From Stanieria sp. NIES-3757 (GTDB lineage: Bacteria > Cyanobacteriota > Cyanobacteriia > Cyanobacteriales > Xenococcaceae): DNA of 64,000 nt. The notes beneath the pieces are model-generated. The model ran no database searches, had not been told where the DNA came from, and was given only the letters and a program-made list of their open reading frames with translations. The stretch lies in the NCBI GenBank assembly GCA_002355455.1, contig AP017375.1:1116001-1180000 (forward strand), written 5' to 3'. Made by a program: the position numbers and the translations under genes. Positions 27,022 to 36,489 of the stretch are shown here, in pieces; the first letter of the stretch is position 1, and each line of letters starts with the position of its first letter.

Positions 27022-27597
27022 CTAAAGTGTTGGCTCTGGTTGAGTTTGATTGCTATCCAATTCTTGATTAGATTGATTATTTGTTTCGGGAGATTTTACT
27101 TGATTTTTAGCTGGTTCAGGTTGCTCCTGATTAGAATTTTCTGGCTCTTTGATAATAGGAATATTAATCGAGTTCTCAATAGGTTGAGATTCAGCTTGAG
27201 TGGGAGTAGGATTACTAGGTTGTGCTTGAGGAACAGGAATAACTTCTTGAGTTTTTTCAATTGTTCTCTCAATAATAGTAGTTTCTTTTTCAGGGTTATT
27301 TGGTTCTTCTATCTCAGTAGAAGTTGAATCATTAGGAGATAAAACAGGTGCATTGCTACCATTAAAGATAAAGAAAGCTGCTACTCCTAAACCAGCCAGA
27401 ATAGCTAATAAAAATCCTAAAAATAATCCTGTTGAAGTATCATTACTTTGGCTGGCTCTTGTTTCTGTTTGTAAGCGATTTTCTATCGCTCTACCTTGAT
27501 AATAACCATCGCGATAAGATTGTTCTGATTTAGTTATTGGTCTAGCGTTAATACTATTTTCAAAGTTAGTTTGGTCGGAATTGTTTGGTGTAGTCAT
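27022..27597 (-). CDS. Single-pass membrane protein with Pro/Glu/Asn-rich tail, unknown function
   Basis: A 191-residue protein that I do not recognise beyond its layout. A polar N-terminus contains SYRDGYYQGRAIENRLQ, a motif seen in small cyanobacterial membrane proteins. One transmembrane segment, GLFLGFLLAILAGLGVAAFF, spans about residues 57-76. The remainder is a low-complexity tail rich in Pro, Glu, Gln and Asn, with no fold apparent, probably periplasmic. It may tether to peptidoglycan or interact by disordered contacts, but this is a guess. It resembles the protein at 61402-62385 in general plan, though not in alignable sequence. Confidence 0.7.
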   Translation of the reverse strand: MTTPNNSDQTNFENSINARPITKSEQSYRDGYYQGRAIENRLQTETRASQSNDTSTGLFLGFLLAILAGLGVAAFFIFNGSNAPVLSPNDSTSTEIEEPNNPEKETTIIERTIEKTQEVIPVPQAQPSNPTPTQAESQPIENSINIPIIKEPENSNQEQPEPAKNQVKSPETNNQSNQELDSNQTQPEPTL

Positions 27598-27946
27598 AAT
27601 CTTTAATTAATAAGTTAAATTGAACTTAATGAATCAAGTAATTGAGTTGGAACTAAAAATAAAAAACTAATTATTTTTAATTTGATAGTCCGAGAATAAC
27701 AACATTTTCAAATAGCATCTTCTAACTTTAGAGGGATTAAATATTTAAAGAATTGGTAAAGTTGATAATTTAAATTGTATATTTGTATCGAAAATACTTG
27801 AAGCATCTAACTTGAGATTTGTTTTAATTAATCAAATGTCTAGCTTAAGATTGATTGGGTTTTACATTAATTTACATATTCTTAAATAAGATAATTTTTT
27901 TATTGTCAACCTTTTTAAGTTAAAGAAATTAATAGTTACCTGAAAA
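27598..27946. other. 349-bp divergent intergenic region
   Basis: Separates the minus-strand membrane protein gene from the plus-strand glucosidase gene. Strongly AT-rich. I see no repeat, RNA structure or reading frame of note. It must contain both promoters. Confidence 0.5.
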
Positions 27947-30631
27947 ATGTCAGCATCCGAGCAATTTACTCAAGAAGAAATTAGATTAAAACAAGACCGA
28001 GAAAGACAAGCTTATTGGCGACGTTGGGGTTGTTATTTAAGCGATCGCTCTTGGGGAACAGTCAGAGAAGACTATAGTAAAGATGGTTCGGCATGGGAAT
28101 ATTTTAGTTTTGAACAATCTCATTATCGAGCTTATCGTTGGGGAGAAGATGGGATTGCTGGCATTTCTGATAACCATCAAAGATTATGTTTTGCCCTAGC
28201 TTTTTGGAATGAACAAGACCCTTTTTTAAAAGAAAGATTATTTGGTTTAAGTAATAGTCAAGGTAATCACGGGGAAGATGTTAAAGAGTATTATTTTCAT
28301 CTCGATAATACTCCGACTCATTCTTATATGAAGTATTTATATAAATATTCTCAGCAAGCTTTTCCTTATGAAACATTGAAACAAGAAAATCAAAAGCGAG
28401 GTTTAAAAGAGCGAGAATTTGAGTTAATTGATACAGGTATTTTTGACGATAATCAATATTTTGATATCACAGTAGAATATGCGAAAGCTACTGATGAAGA
28501 TATTTTAATTAATATTCACGTTACCAATCACAATCGTGCAACTAAAAGATTACATTTATTGCCCACTCTTTGGTTTCGGAATATTTGGTCTTGGGGTTAT
28601 GATGTCCAAAAACCAAGATTAAAAATATATGAACGTAGCGATCGCTTTAGTATCATTGAAGCTGAACATCCTGACTTAGGAAAACGATGGTTATATTGCG
28701 AACAGCCTGTAAGGGCGTTTCGCGAAACGCCCTTACTGTTTACCGAAAACAATACCAACCATCAACGTTTATCAGGAGAAAAAAATCAATCTCCTTATCT
28801 CAAAGATAGTTTTCATAAGTATGTAGTTCAAGGAGAAAAATCAGCAGTTAATCCTGATAACATTGGGACAAAATTTGCTGCTTACTATACCTTAGAAATA
28901 GAAGGGGGAGAGACTACCACAATTCAACTGCGACTTTGTGATAATCCTCAGTTAGAATCACCCTTTAATCGAGAATACAACGATACTTTTCAAATTCGTT
29001 TTCAAGAAGCAGAGGAATTTTATCAACGCATCTCTCCCCATGAAAAAAATCCAGAATTACGTAACATTCAAAGACAAGCCTTTGCAGGATTACTCTGGAA
29101 TAAACAATATTATCACTATGTCGTTGATACTTGGTTAGCAGGAGATCCTGGACAACCTTCGCCACCAGAAGAACGCAAACAAGGAAAAAATAGCGATTGG
29201 GTACATATTCATATTGATGATGTCATTTCTATGCCCGATAAATGGGAATATCCTTACTTTGCAGCATGGGATTGGGCATTTCATCTAATTCCTTTAGCAG
29301 TGATTGACATCGATTTTGCCAAAAAGCAATTAGACCGCTTAACTCGCGAGTGGTATATGCATCCTAACGGACAACTTCCTGCTTACGAATGGGATTTTGA
29401 TGGGGTAAATCCACCAGTTCATGCTTGGGCAGCTTGGCGGATTTATAATATTGAACAGAAGATGTGTGGGCATTCGGACAGAAAGTTTTTAGAAAGAGTA
29501 TTTCAGAAACTACTACTCAACTTCACTTGGTGGATCAATCGACAAGATAAAGATGGCAATAATGTCTTCCAAGGTGGTTTCTTAGGTTTAGATAATATTG
29601 GCGTATTCAATCGTGGCGATGAATTACCAACAGGCGGTAAACTCTCTCAATCCGATGGTACAAGTTGGATGGCAATGTTTTGTCTCGATATGCTAACCAT
29701 CGCTTTGGAGTTGGCATCAGAAAATGAAGTTTACGAAGACATTGCCAGTAAGTTTTTTGAACATTTTCTTTATATCGTCGAAGCGATGAACCACATTGGG
29801 CCAGAAGGTTATACGCTTTGGAATGATGAAGACGGCTTCTATTACGATGTTTTAGATTTACCCAATGGAGACAATATCGATCTCAAAGTGCGATCGCTTG
29901 TCGGTTTGATTCCTCTACTGGCAGTTACTACGATTAAAAGTGAGACTTTTGAAAAGTTATCAGGATTTACTCAAAGAGTTAATTGGTTTATTAAAAATCG
30001 TCCTGATTTAAGTCGTAATCTAGCCTGTATGGAGGGTTGTGGTCAAAACTCTCGTCGCTTACTTGCGATCGTAGATCGAGATAAACTGGGGCGTATTCTG
30101 GAAAAAATGCTCGATCAAACTGAATTTTTGAGTGATTATGGAATTCGTTCGCTTTCGCGTTATCATGCCGAACATCCTTACACTTTTCAGGCAAATGGCG
30201 AAGAATACAAAGTGTGTTATGAACCAGCAGAATCCCAAACTGCGATGTTTGGCGGTAATTCTAACTGGCGAGGGCCGATTTGGTTTCCGATCAATTATTT
30301 ATTAATCGAAGCTTTGCAGCGATTTGATTATTACTATGGTGATGATTTTAAAGTCGAATGTCCGACAGGTTCGGGAAATCTAGTATCTCTTTGGGAAGTA
30401 GCTTTAGAACTAGAAAGAAGACTAATTGCAATTTTCTTGTCTGATGAATCTGGTTATCGCCCAGTTTACGGTGATTTTAATAAATTTCACGATCCTAATT
30501 GGCAAAATTTATTTCTCTTTCACGAATACTTTCATGGAGACAATGGCGCAGGATTAGGTGCTTCTCATCAGACTGGTTGGACAGCTTTAGTAGCGAAGTT
30601 GATTTTGCAGCGAAGCGAGTATGATGGGTAA
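27947..30631 (+). CDS. Glycoside hydrolase family 63-like glucosidase
   Basis: An 894-residue protein of the MGH1/GH63 (alpha/alpha)6-barrel group, related to mannosyl-oligosaccharide glucosidase. The first part is an N-terminal beta-sandwich domain ([20 protein letters not shown]). The catalytic barrel starts near residue 400 with blocks such as [39 protein letters not shown] and [18 protein letters not shown]. Bacterial homologues act on small glucosides such as glucosylglycerate. An exact 28-bp palindrome begins at codon 255 and adds the residues VRAFRETPL in frame, in what is probably a surface loop of the N-terminal domain. The stop codon adjoins a second palindrome. Confidence 0.9.
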   Translation: MSASEQFTQEEIRLKQDRERQAYWRRWGCYLSDRSWGTVREDYSKDGSAWEYFSFEQSHYRAYRWGEDGIAGISDNHQRLCFALAFWNEQDPFLKERLFGLSNSQGNHGEDVKEYYFHLDNTPTHSYMKYLYKYSQQAFPYETLKQENQKRGLKEREFELIDTGIFDDNQYFDITVEYAKATDEDILINIHVTNHNRATKRLHLLPTLWFRNIWSWGYDVQKPRLKIYERSDRFSIIEAEHPDLGKRWLYCEQPVRAFRETPLLFTENNTNHQRLSGEKNQSPYLKDSFHKYVVQGEKSAVNPDNIGTKFAAYYTLEIEGGETTTIQLRLCDNPQLESPFNREYNDTFQIRFQEAEEFYQRISPHEKNPELRNIQRQAFAGLLWNKQYYHYVVDTWLAGDPGQPSPPEERKQGKNSDWVHIHIDDVISMPDKWEYPYFAAWDWAFHLIPLAVIDIDFAKKQLDRLTREWYMHPNGQLPAYEWDFDGVNPPVHAWAAWRIYNIEQKMCGHSDRKFLERVFQKLLLNFTWWINRQDKDGNNVFQGGFLGLDNIGVFNRGDELPTGGKLSQSDGTSWMAMFCLDMLTIALELASENEVYEDIASKFFEHFLYIVEAMNHIGPEGYTLWNDEDGFYYDVLDLPNGDNIDLKVRSLVGLIPLLAVTTIKSETFEKLSGFTQRVNWFIKNRPDLSRNLACMEGCGQNSRRLLAIVDRDKLGRILEKMLDQTEFLSDYGIRSLSRYHAEHPYTFQANGEEYKVCYEPAESQTAMFGGNSNWRGPIWFPINYLLIEALQRFDYYYGDDFKVECPTGSGNLVSLWEVALELERRLIAIFLSDESGYRPVYGDFNKFHDPNWQNLFLFHEYFHGDNGAGLGASHQTGWTALVAKLILQRSEYDG
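28709..28736. repeat. Perfect 28-bp palindrome embedded in frame in the GH63 gene
   Basis: The half GTAAGGGCGTTTCG is followed by its exact complement. It starts on the first base of codon 255 and its 28 bases encode VRAFRETPL plus one base of the next codon. The same outer ends (GTAAGGGCG) occur in the intergenic palindrome at 48707. A coding copy in frame suggests insertion of a mobile palindromic element rather than a regulatory hairpin. Confidence 0.9.
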
Positions 30632-30682
30632 TCAGTTATCAGTAGGGACAATTCATGAATTGTCCCTACATCAGTTATCAGT
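30631..30682. repeat. Palindrome framed by 13-bp direct repeats between convergent genes
   Basis: A perfect 28-bp palindrome (30642-30669), half GTAGGGACAATTCA, lies between two exact copies of ATCAGTTATCAGT (30631-30643 and 30670-30682). The first copy starts on the last base of the glucosidase stop codon, and the second contains the stop codon of the histidine kinase. The palindrome overlaps the left direct repeat by two bases. The hairpin could end transcription from both sides although no T-run follows. Confidence 0.85.
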
Positions 30683-32581
30683 GATTGATTTTAGCCAAGA
30701 AAAACGAAAGGTCGAACCTTGACCGACTTGAGACTCTAACTCAATAGTCCCGCCTTGACTCTCAACTATTTTTTTGACAATCGACAAACCAATTCCGCTA
30801 TTGCCAGAGTCGTTTCCTGATAAAGTCTGAAAAATACCAAAGATTCGCTCTTGATTTTGGGCAGAAATGCCTGGCCCATCGTCACTAACTGAAAAATAAT
30901 AAAATTGGTCATCTTCTGTAACAGAGATTTTAATCGTTCCTGTTTGACTGTGGTGGTGTTTGATCGCGTTACTAATTAGGTTAGTAAAAACTTGCTGGAG
31001 GGCAATCTTCTGAGTTTCAAAAGTAGGTAAAAATTTAGCTATGTTAACTACCAATGTTGGAGGTGGAGAGAGAGAATCAACAATCTCATGAAGTAAATCT
31101 TTCACGGCGATCGCTTCAATTGGCGTTTGTTCTCTTCCGATTCGTGCATAATCTAACAGAGATTCAATAAAATTATGCATTCGACCAACTCGATTTTTCA
31201 ATAGCTCTAAGTTATGCTTAATATTTTCGTCGAGTCCATCTCCTAAGTCTTCTTCAATCCAAGTTGAGAGGTTAGCGATCGCTCTTAATGGTGCTTTGAG
31301 ATCGTGGGAAACTGTATAGGTAAACTCGTCTAGTTCTCGATTCCGTTTTTGTAATAAAGAAGTAGCTTGTTTTAAATCTCGATTGACTCTAATTAATTGT
31401 TCTTTTTGTTTATTTAATAAAGTTTCGGCTTGTTTGCGTTCGGTTATATCAACTATAATCCCGAAACAACCAATTTGCTCTCCGCGATCGCTGTAAATAG
31501 CTACCGCTCGTCCAGAAACCCAAGTTACTTTGCCTCGAGGAGATTGAAAGCGATATTCGGAAACAAATTCTTTTCCAGATTGTGCAGATTCATACCATTC
31601 TTGGTAAATTCTAAGTCTGTCTTCGGGATGTAACGCCTTACTCCAACCTTGACCCATTGCTTCTGCAAAAGAAAGACCAGTTATTTCTAACCAACGAAGA
31701 TTAACAAATAAACATTCTCCTTGGCAATCAGTTTGAAAGATACCAACAGGAGCTTGTGTAACTAAAATTCTAAATTTTTCTTCCCTCTCTTTAAGAGATT
31801 TTTCTATCTGTTTAAGTTCAGTAATATCACGCCAGACGGCAACAAACCCATCTTCTAGCTTATTAATTTTAATTTCAAACAATTTAGCTTGGTTTTCTAA
31901 AGAAATTGCATATTCTCTAAAAATAGCTTCATCAGTTTCAACCACTTGGCAACAGAGATCAAACAATTCAGCTTGAGGATAAAACGTGACTAATTCGCCA
32001 AGATTTTGGTTATTTAATTGCTGAAAATTAAACAAATCTGCTTGACAAGCAGCGTTATTAAGATACTCGCTCCGAAAATCAACGATTTTATGATTGCGCG
32101 CGCGAATGCTAGTGTAAATACCATAACAATCAAGCATATTCTCTACAGAGACACGAAATTTGTTTTCATTACGTTCAGCTAGCTGTTGTAGACGAGCTTG
32201 TTCGAGAATGTTGCGGACAGCAAATCTAAGAATTTCAGCGTCGGTTTTTTCTTTAATTAAATAATCTTGAACACCCGCTTTCATCGCTTGGACTGCAATT
32301 TCTTCGTTTCCTGCTCCTGTCAGCATAATGATCGGCGACAAGCGAGCGTAATTTGTTTTTAACTCTTGAATAAATTCAAGTCCATTCATATCTGGCAAGA
32401 AAAAATCAAGCAAGATCAGATCTGGATTCTGGCGATGATAAAGTTCTAATCCCTCTTCTCCAGTCTCAGCTTCAATCGTTGTGTAACTGTAAATGCCATC
32501 TTTGTTTAAATAGCGATCATAAGTTTGGCGATCTTCAAAATTATCGTCAACAATTAAAATTGTTTTTTGAGAAGATGTCAT
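30671..32581 (-). CDS. REC-PAS-PAS histidine kinase
   Basis: A 636-residue kinase with an N-terminal receiver domain (VDDNFEDR, phosphoacceptor Asp59 in LILLDFFLPDMNG), a divergent PAS-like region at about 140-255, a clear PAS/PAC at about 262-390 (ITGLSFAEAMGQGWSKALHPEDR in part: GWSKALHPEDR), and a phytochrome-type transmitter. The phosphorylated His426 lies in FTYTVSHDLKAPLRAIANLS, and the ATP-binding domain shows NLISNAIKHH, VSDDGPGIS and GIGLSIVKKIVESQGG. There is no membrane segment, so it senses something in the cytoplasm or receives phosphate from another kinase. The partner regulator is not adjacent. Confidence 0.92.
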   Translation of the reverse strand: MTSSQKTILIVDDNFEDRQTYDRYLNKDGIYSYTTIEAETGEEGLELYHRQNPDLILLDFFLPDMNGLEFIQELKTNYARLSPIIMLTGAGNEEIAVQAMKAGVQDYLIKEKTDAEILRFAVRNILEQARLQQLAERNENKFRVSVENMLDCYGIYTSIRARNHKIVDFRSEYLNNAACQADLFNFQQLNNQNLGELVTFYPQAELFDLCCQVVETDEAIFREYAISLENQAKLFEIKINKLEDGFVAVWRDITELKQIEKSLKEREEKFRILVTQAPVGIFQTDCQGECLFVNLRWLEITGLSFAEAMGQGWSKALHPEDRLRIYQEWYESAQSGKEFVSEYRFQSPRGKVTWVSGRAVAIYSDRGEQIGCFGIIVDITERKQAETLLNKQKEQLIRVNRDLKQATSLLQKRNRELDEFTYTVSHDLKAPLRAIANLSTWIEEDLGDGLDENIKHNLELLKNRVGRMHNFIESLLDYARIGREQTPIEAIAVKDLLHEIVDSLSPPPTLVVNIAKFLPTFETQKIALQQVFTNLISNAIKHHHSQTGTIKISVTEDDQFYYFSVSDDGPGISAQNQERIFGIFQTLSGNDSGNSGIGLSIVKKIVESQGGTIELESQVGQGSTFRFSWLKSITDN

Positions 32582-33127
32582 AAGATAATTTTTAATTGAG
32601 AGATGAGACTGATTTTTATGGATCGAGATGAGTTTGATTATCTCATCAAATTATTTTTTGGGATATTTAAGAGTCCATAAAATCAAAAAATACTTTAAGC
32701 AACATATTTTACTTTTGATTTGATTTTTGTAGCATTAGGTAATTGATAGATTTTTTTTTAAGCCTAATCTAACTATTTATGTATTTATTCCAGAACAATT
32801 TTGCTTGGTTCTGAAAAAAAATTATGATCTCGTTCAATGAAACAGGTAAGGAATGCACGAGTCCCTACTTATGTTTTGTTAATGAATATAGTCAAAAGTA
32901 ATCTGGAGGGAAAAATCAATGCGATCGCTGTTATCCGAACTAAGTTCTCTTTCAAAATAGTTCTTAAGTTAGATGTTTTTCCATTCAACAATCTCATTAT
33001 TTATTTAAAGGCAAATTTAATTAATTCCATTTTTACTTCATAGATGAGACTAGAGCTAGATACCCAAATACTTAATTATTTTTAACAATAGAGTTTAAGA
33101 ATTTTTATAAATTAAATTCAATTAAAA
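32582..33127. other. 546-bp divergent intergenic region
   Basis: Between the histidine kinase (minus) and the Rieske/FAD reductase (plus). It contains an open frame at 32837-33043 (68 codons), but its composition, lack of a ribosome site and absence of any recognisable motif argue against a gene. AT-rich otherwise, with no clear structured RNA. Confidence 0.45.
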
Positions 33128-34711
33128 ATGAAAGAAATTATAGTAGCTAAAACTACAGATTTACGGGATGGACAAATGCAACAAATTCCCGTAGATGATT
33201 CGCAAATTTTGTTAGCTAAAATTAAGGGCAAATTTTATGCAACTGGGGCATTTTGTACCCATTACGGCGCACCTTTAGCAAAAGGTGTTTTACACGGAGA
33301 AAGAGTAGTTTGTCCTTGGCACAATGCTTGTTTTAAGATGACTAATGGTAATCTTCAAGAACCGCCTGCACTAGATAATTTACCTAGTTTTCCTGTCAGA
33401 ATTGAAGGGGAAAATGTGCTGGTAAAACTACCAGAAAAAATTTCCGATGGTTGCACACCAAAAATGTCTAATTACGATCCTGAAAAAGATCGGCGCGTCT
33501 TTGTTATTCTTGGTGCTGGTTCGGCTGGTTCGGCAGCAGCAGAAACGCTTCGTCAGGAAGGATTTCAAGGCAAAATAATTTTAATTAGTCAGGAAGCAAA
33601 TTTACCTTATGACCGTACTAAACTGAGTAAAAATTATCTTCAAGGCAAAGCTTCAGAAGATTCTTTACCGCTGCGTTCCTGTGAATTTTATCAAGAATAT
33701 GAGATCGAATTACGTTTTGGTCAACCAGTAACGAAAGTAGATACTTTTACCAAGACTATTACTTTAGCAGACAATGCTACTTTCACCTACGATGCTTTGT
33801 TAGTCGCTACTGGGGGTAAAGCTAGAAAACTCAATGTACCTGGATCGGATTTAGATAATGTTTTCACTCTACGACAAGTCGAAGATGCCCAACATATTCT
33901 CAATACCGTCAAACAAGCTAAACAGGCAGTAATTATTGGTTCTAGCTTTATCGCTATGGAAGCAGCAGCGAGTCTGAGACAACAAGGAATTGAAGTAACG
34001 GTAGTTTCTCCTAGTTCTGTTCCTTTTGCCAAAATCCTTGGGGAAGAAGTAGGCAAGATGTTTCAACAACTCCATGAAGAAAAGGGAGTCAAGTTTTATT
34101 TAAAAACCAAAGTAACTGAGTTGCAAGGTAACGGTAAAGTAGCAACGGTAGTTTTGGACAATGGCGAACGAATTGATACAGATTTGGTACTGGTGGGGAT
34201 TGGTGTAGAACCTATCACAGACTATTTAATTGGAGTAGAATTAGCTGAAGATCGTAGTATTCCCGTCAGCGAATACTTACAAGCAGCAGCACCAGATTTA
34301 TATGCAGCAGGCGATATTGCTACTTTTCCTTATGCACCTATAGGGAAACCTACTCGGATCGAACATTGGAGATTAGCAGCCCAACATGGACGCATCGCTG
34401 CTTATAATATGGTTAACCCTAGACCAACTAAATTTGATTCGATTCCTTTCTTTTGGTCAGGACAATATGACCTTAAATTGCGTTATGTGGGACACGCTAC
34501 TGAATGGGATCAAGTTGTCATTGATGGCGATTTAAAAGAACAAAAATTTCTGGCTTTTTATGTCAAAGATCGTCGTATTCTCGCTGTAGCAGGTTGCGGA
34601 CGAGATCGAGACATTGCTGCGATTGCAGAATTGATGCGTTTAGAACAAATGCCCAATGCAGATCAAATTCAAAATACTGATTGGGTGGAAAAATTAAACA
34701 GTCTTAATTAG
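33128..34711 (+). CDS. Rieske [2Fe-2S] domain-FAD/NAD(P)H oxidoreductase (AIF-like)
   Basis: A 527-residue fusion. Residues 1-105 form a Rieske domain with the ligand pairs CTHYGA (Cys-x-His) and CPWHNACF (Cys-x-x-His). Residues from about 120 form a pyridine nucleotide-disulphide oxidoreductase with FAD motif VILGAGSAGSAAAETLR, NAD motif VIIGSSFIAMEAAASLR and ADP-pyrophosphate end motif DLYAAGDIATFPY. The architecture equals AIFM3-like reductases and the reductase components of Rieske oxygenases. The electron acceptor is unknown. The GMC oxidoreductase gene begins 88 bp downstream on the same strand. Confidence 0.92.
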   Translation: MKEIIVAKTTDLRDGQMQQIPVDDSQILLAKIKGKFYATGAFCTHYGAPLAKGVLHGERVVCPWHNACFKMTNGNLQEPPALDNLPSFPVRIEGENVLVKLPEKISDGCTPKMSNYDPEKDRRVFVILGAGSAGSAAAETLRQEGFQGKIILISQEANLPYDRTKLSKNYLQGKASEDSLPLRSCEFYQEYEIELRFGQPVTKVDTFTKTITLADNATFTYDALLVATGGKARKLNVPGSDLDNVFTLRQVEDAQHILNTVKQAKQAVIIGSSFIAMEAAASLRQQGIEVTVVSPSSVPFAKILGEEVGKMFQQLHEEKGVKFYLKTKVTELQGNGKVATVVLDNGERIDTDLVLVGIGVEPITDYLIGVELAEDRSIPVSEYLQAAAPDLYAAGDIATFPYAPIGKPTRIEHWRLAAQHGRIAAYNMVNPRPTKFDSIPFFWSGQYDLKLRYVGHATEWDQVVIDGDLKEQKFLAFYVKDRRILAVAGCGRDRDIAAIAELMRLEQMPNADQIQNTDWVEKLNSLN

Positions 34712-34754
34712 ATCAAAAACGTTACTCAATTTATTGAAACGATAGGTAACCGTT

Positions 34755-34782
34755 ATTACCTATTACCTATTACTTATTACTT
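34755..34782. repeat. Heptamer tandem repeat (ATTACCT/ATTACTT x4)
   Basis: Four adjacent heptamers, two ATTACCT then two ATTACTT, lie directly upstream of the GMC oxidoreductase start. Near-identical heptamers recur at 53539-53566 after aroA. This is STRR-like intergenic DNA as known from other cyanobacteria. Confidence 0.65.
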
Positions 34783-34799
34783 AATTACTAAACAGAACC

Positions 34800-36314
34800 A
34801 TGACGCAACACTACGACTTAATCATTATTGGTGCGGGTGCTGGTGGTGGCACTCTTGCCTATGCCTTAGCAGCTACAGGTAAACGCATTTTAATTTTGGA
34901 AAGAGGTGGATATTTACCCAGAGAAAAAGATAATTGGAATCCTGAAGCTATTTTTCAAGACCACAAATATCAAACTAAAGAAGAATGGTTAGACAAAGAT
35001 AATCAAGTTTTTAGTCCTGAAGCTTATTACAATGTCGGTGGTAACACCAAAGTTTATGGTGCTGCGCTACAACGAATGCGAGAAGCAGATTTTGGTGAAG
35101 TGCAACATTATGATGGTGTTTCCCCTGCTTGGGAAATTTCTTATAGTGAGTTTGAATCTTATTATCTTCGTGCCGAAAGTTTATATAAAATCCACGGTGT
35201 AAGAGGAGAAGACCCCACTGAACCACCAACTTCCGCAGAATATCCTTTTAAATCCTTTCGTCATGAACCTCGTATTCAACAAATAGCTGATGGACTAGAA
35301 GATTTAGGACTTCATCCTTTTCATCTTACTTTGGCATTAAACCATGATGAAGATAATTCTGCACAGCACCCTTGCATTCGCTGCGATACTTGCGATCCCT
35401 ATCCTTGTTTAGTCAATGGTAAATGTGATGCCCAAGTTACTTGTGTCGATCCTGCTTTACAACACGACAATGTTGAACTGTTGATTAATACTCGCGTAAC
35501 CAAATTAATAACTGATGCCACTGGAACAAGAGTAATAGCCGTAGAAGCAGAAAAAGAAAGCAAAATCATTCAATTTACCGCAGATACTTTTGTTATCTCT
35601 TGTGGAGCAATTAATTCTGCTGTTTTACTCCTCAAATCTAAAAGCGATCGCCATCCCCAGGGATTAGCTAACTCTTCAGGAATGGTAGGGCGTAATTTAA
35701 TGTTACACAATCATTCAGCCTTAATTGCTGTTGCCGACCAACCCAACGATACTATCTTTCAAAAAACCTTGGGAGTGAACGATTTTTATTTTCAAGGACT
35801 AAATCAGAATTATCCCCTCGGACAAATCCAACTTACGGGTAAAGCCAAATGGAATAGATTAAAAGCCTTTATGCCCAACTCTGTACCTCAATCTAGCTTG
35901 GAGTATATAGCCAAACATTCGGTTGATTGGTGGTTAACTACAGAAGATTTACCACGTTGGGAAAACCGCGTTACTGTTAATTCTGAAGGCAAAATCAAGG
36001 TTGATTATCAAGCTAATAATCTCAAACCACACCAAGATTTAATTGATATTTGGACAAATTATCTCAAGAAATTAGATTTTTTCCTATTTTTTAGCAAAAA
36101 AATGCCGATTGAAGTAGGTTGGCATCAAGCAGGAACTTGTCGTTTTGGTTCCGACCCTACGAAAAATGTTCTCGACCTCAACTGTTGTACTCATGATGTC
36201 GATAATCTCTATGTTGTTGATGGTAGCTTTTTCCCAGCTATGGGTGCAGTTAATCCTACTTTGACAATTATTGCTAATGCTTTGAGAGTAGCAGATCATC
36301 TCAAAAATCAATAA
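34800..36314 (+). CDS. GMC-family FAD-dependent oxidoreductase
   Basis: A 504-residue flavoprotein. The N-terminal Rossmann motif is IIIGAGAGGGTLAYALA, the family block NVGGNTKVYGAALQRMREAD follows, and the C-terminal FAD/active-site region has GWHQAGTCRFGSDP and YVVDGSFFPAMGAVNPTLT, which carry the catalytic His positions of the GMC group. A cysteine-rich insert, HPCIRCDTCDPYPCLVNGKC, around residues 194-213 is shared by bacterial GMC enzymes that oxidise sugars or alcohols and may bind a metal or an iron-sulphur cluster. Substrate unknown. The neighbouring Rieske reductase could accept its electrons. Confidence 0.88.
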   Translation: MTQHYDLIIIGAGAGGGTLAYALAATGKRILILERGGYLPREKDNWNPEAIFQDHKYQTKEEWLDKDNQVFSPEAYYNVGGNTKVYGAALQRMREADFGEVQHYDGVSPAWEISYSEFESYYLRAESLYKIHGVRGEDPTEPPTSAEYPFKSFRHEPRIQQIADGLEDLGLHPFHLTLALNHDEDNSAQHPCIRCDTCDPYPCLVNGKCDAQVTCVDPALQHDNVELLINTRVTKLITDATGTRVIAVEAEKESKIIQFTADTFVISCGAINSAVLLLKSKSDRHPQGLANSSGMVGRNLMLHNHSALIAVADQPNDTIFQKTLGVNDFYFQGLNQNYPLGQIQLTGKAKWNRLKAFMPNSVPQSSLEYIAKHSVDWWLTTEDLPRWENRVTVNSEGKIKVDYQANNLKPHQDLIDIWTNYLKKLDFFLFFSKKMPIEVGWHQAGTCRFGSDPTKNVLDLNCCTHDVDNLYVVDGSFFPAMGAVNPTLTIIANALRVADHLKNQ

Positions 36315-36489
36315 ATTTCTCGTTTTTTCTGCTTTTTTTTAGCAAATTGACTTATTTTAGATATCTGGACATATCTCTTTGCTTAAATATTACTAACTCT
36401 TGCTCATTCTTGAGATAGATGTAGTTTGCAAATATTCCAAATATATTTAAATTTATCCACCCTGTCTCCACTGGGGTAATGAGAAAAAG

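Noticed and set aside
32837-33043. Open frame of 68 codons between the histidine kinase and the Rieske reductase
   Set aside because: No ribosome site, no recognisable motif, biased AT composition and a position in a divergent promoter region.
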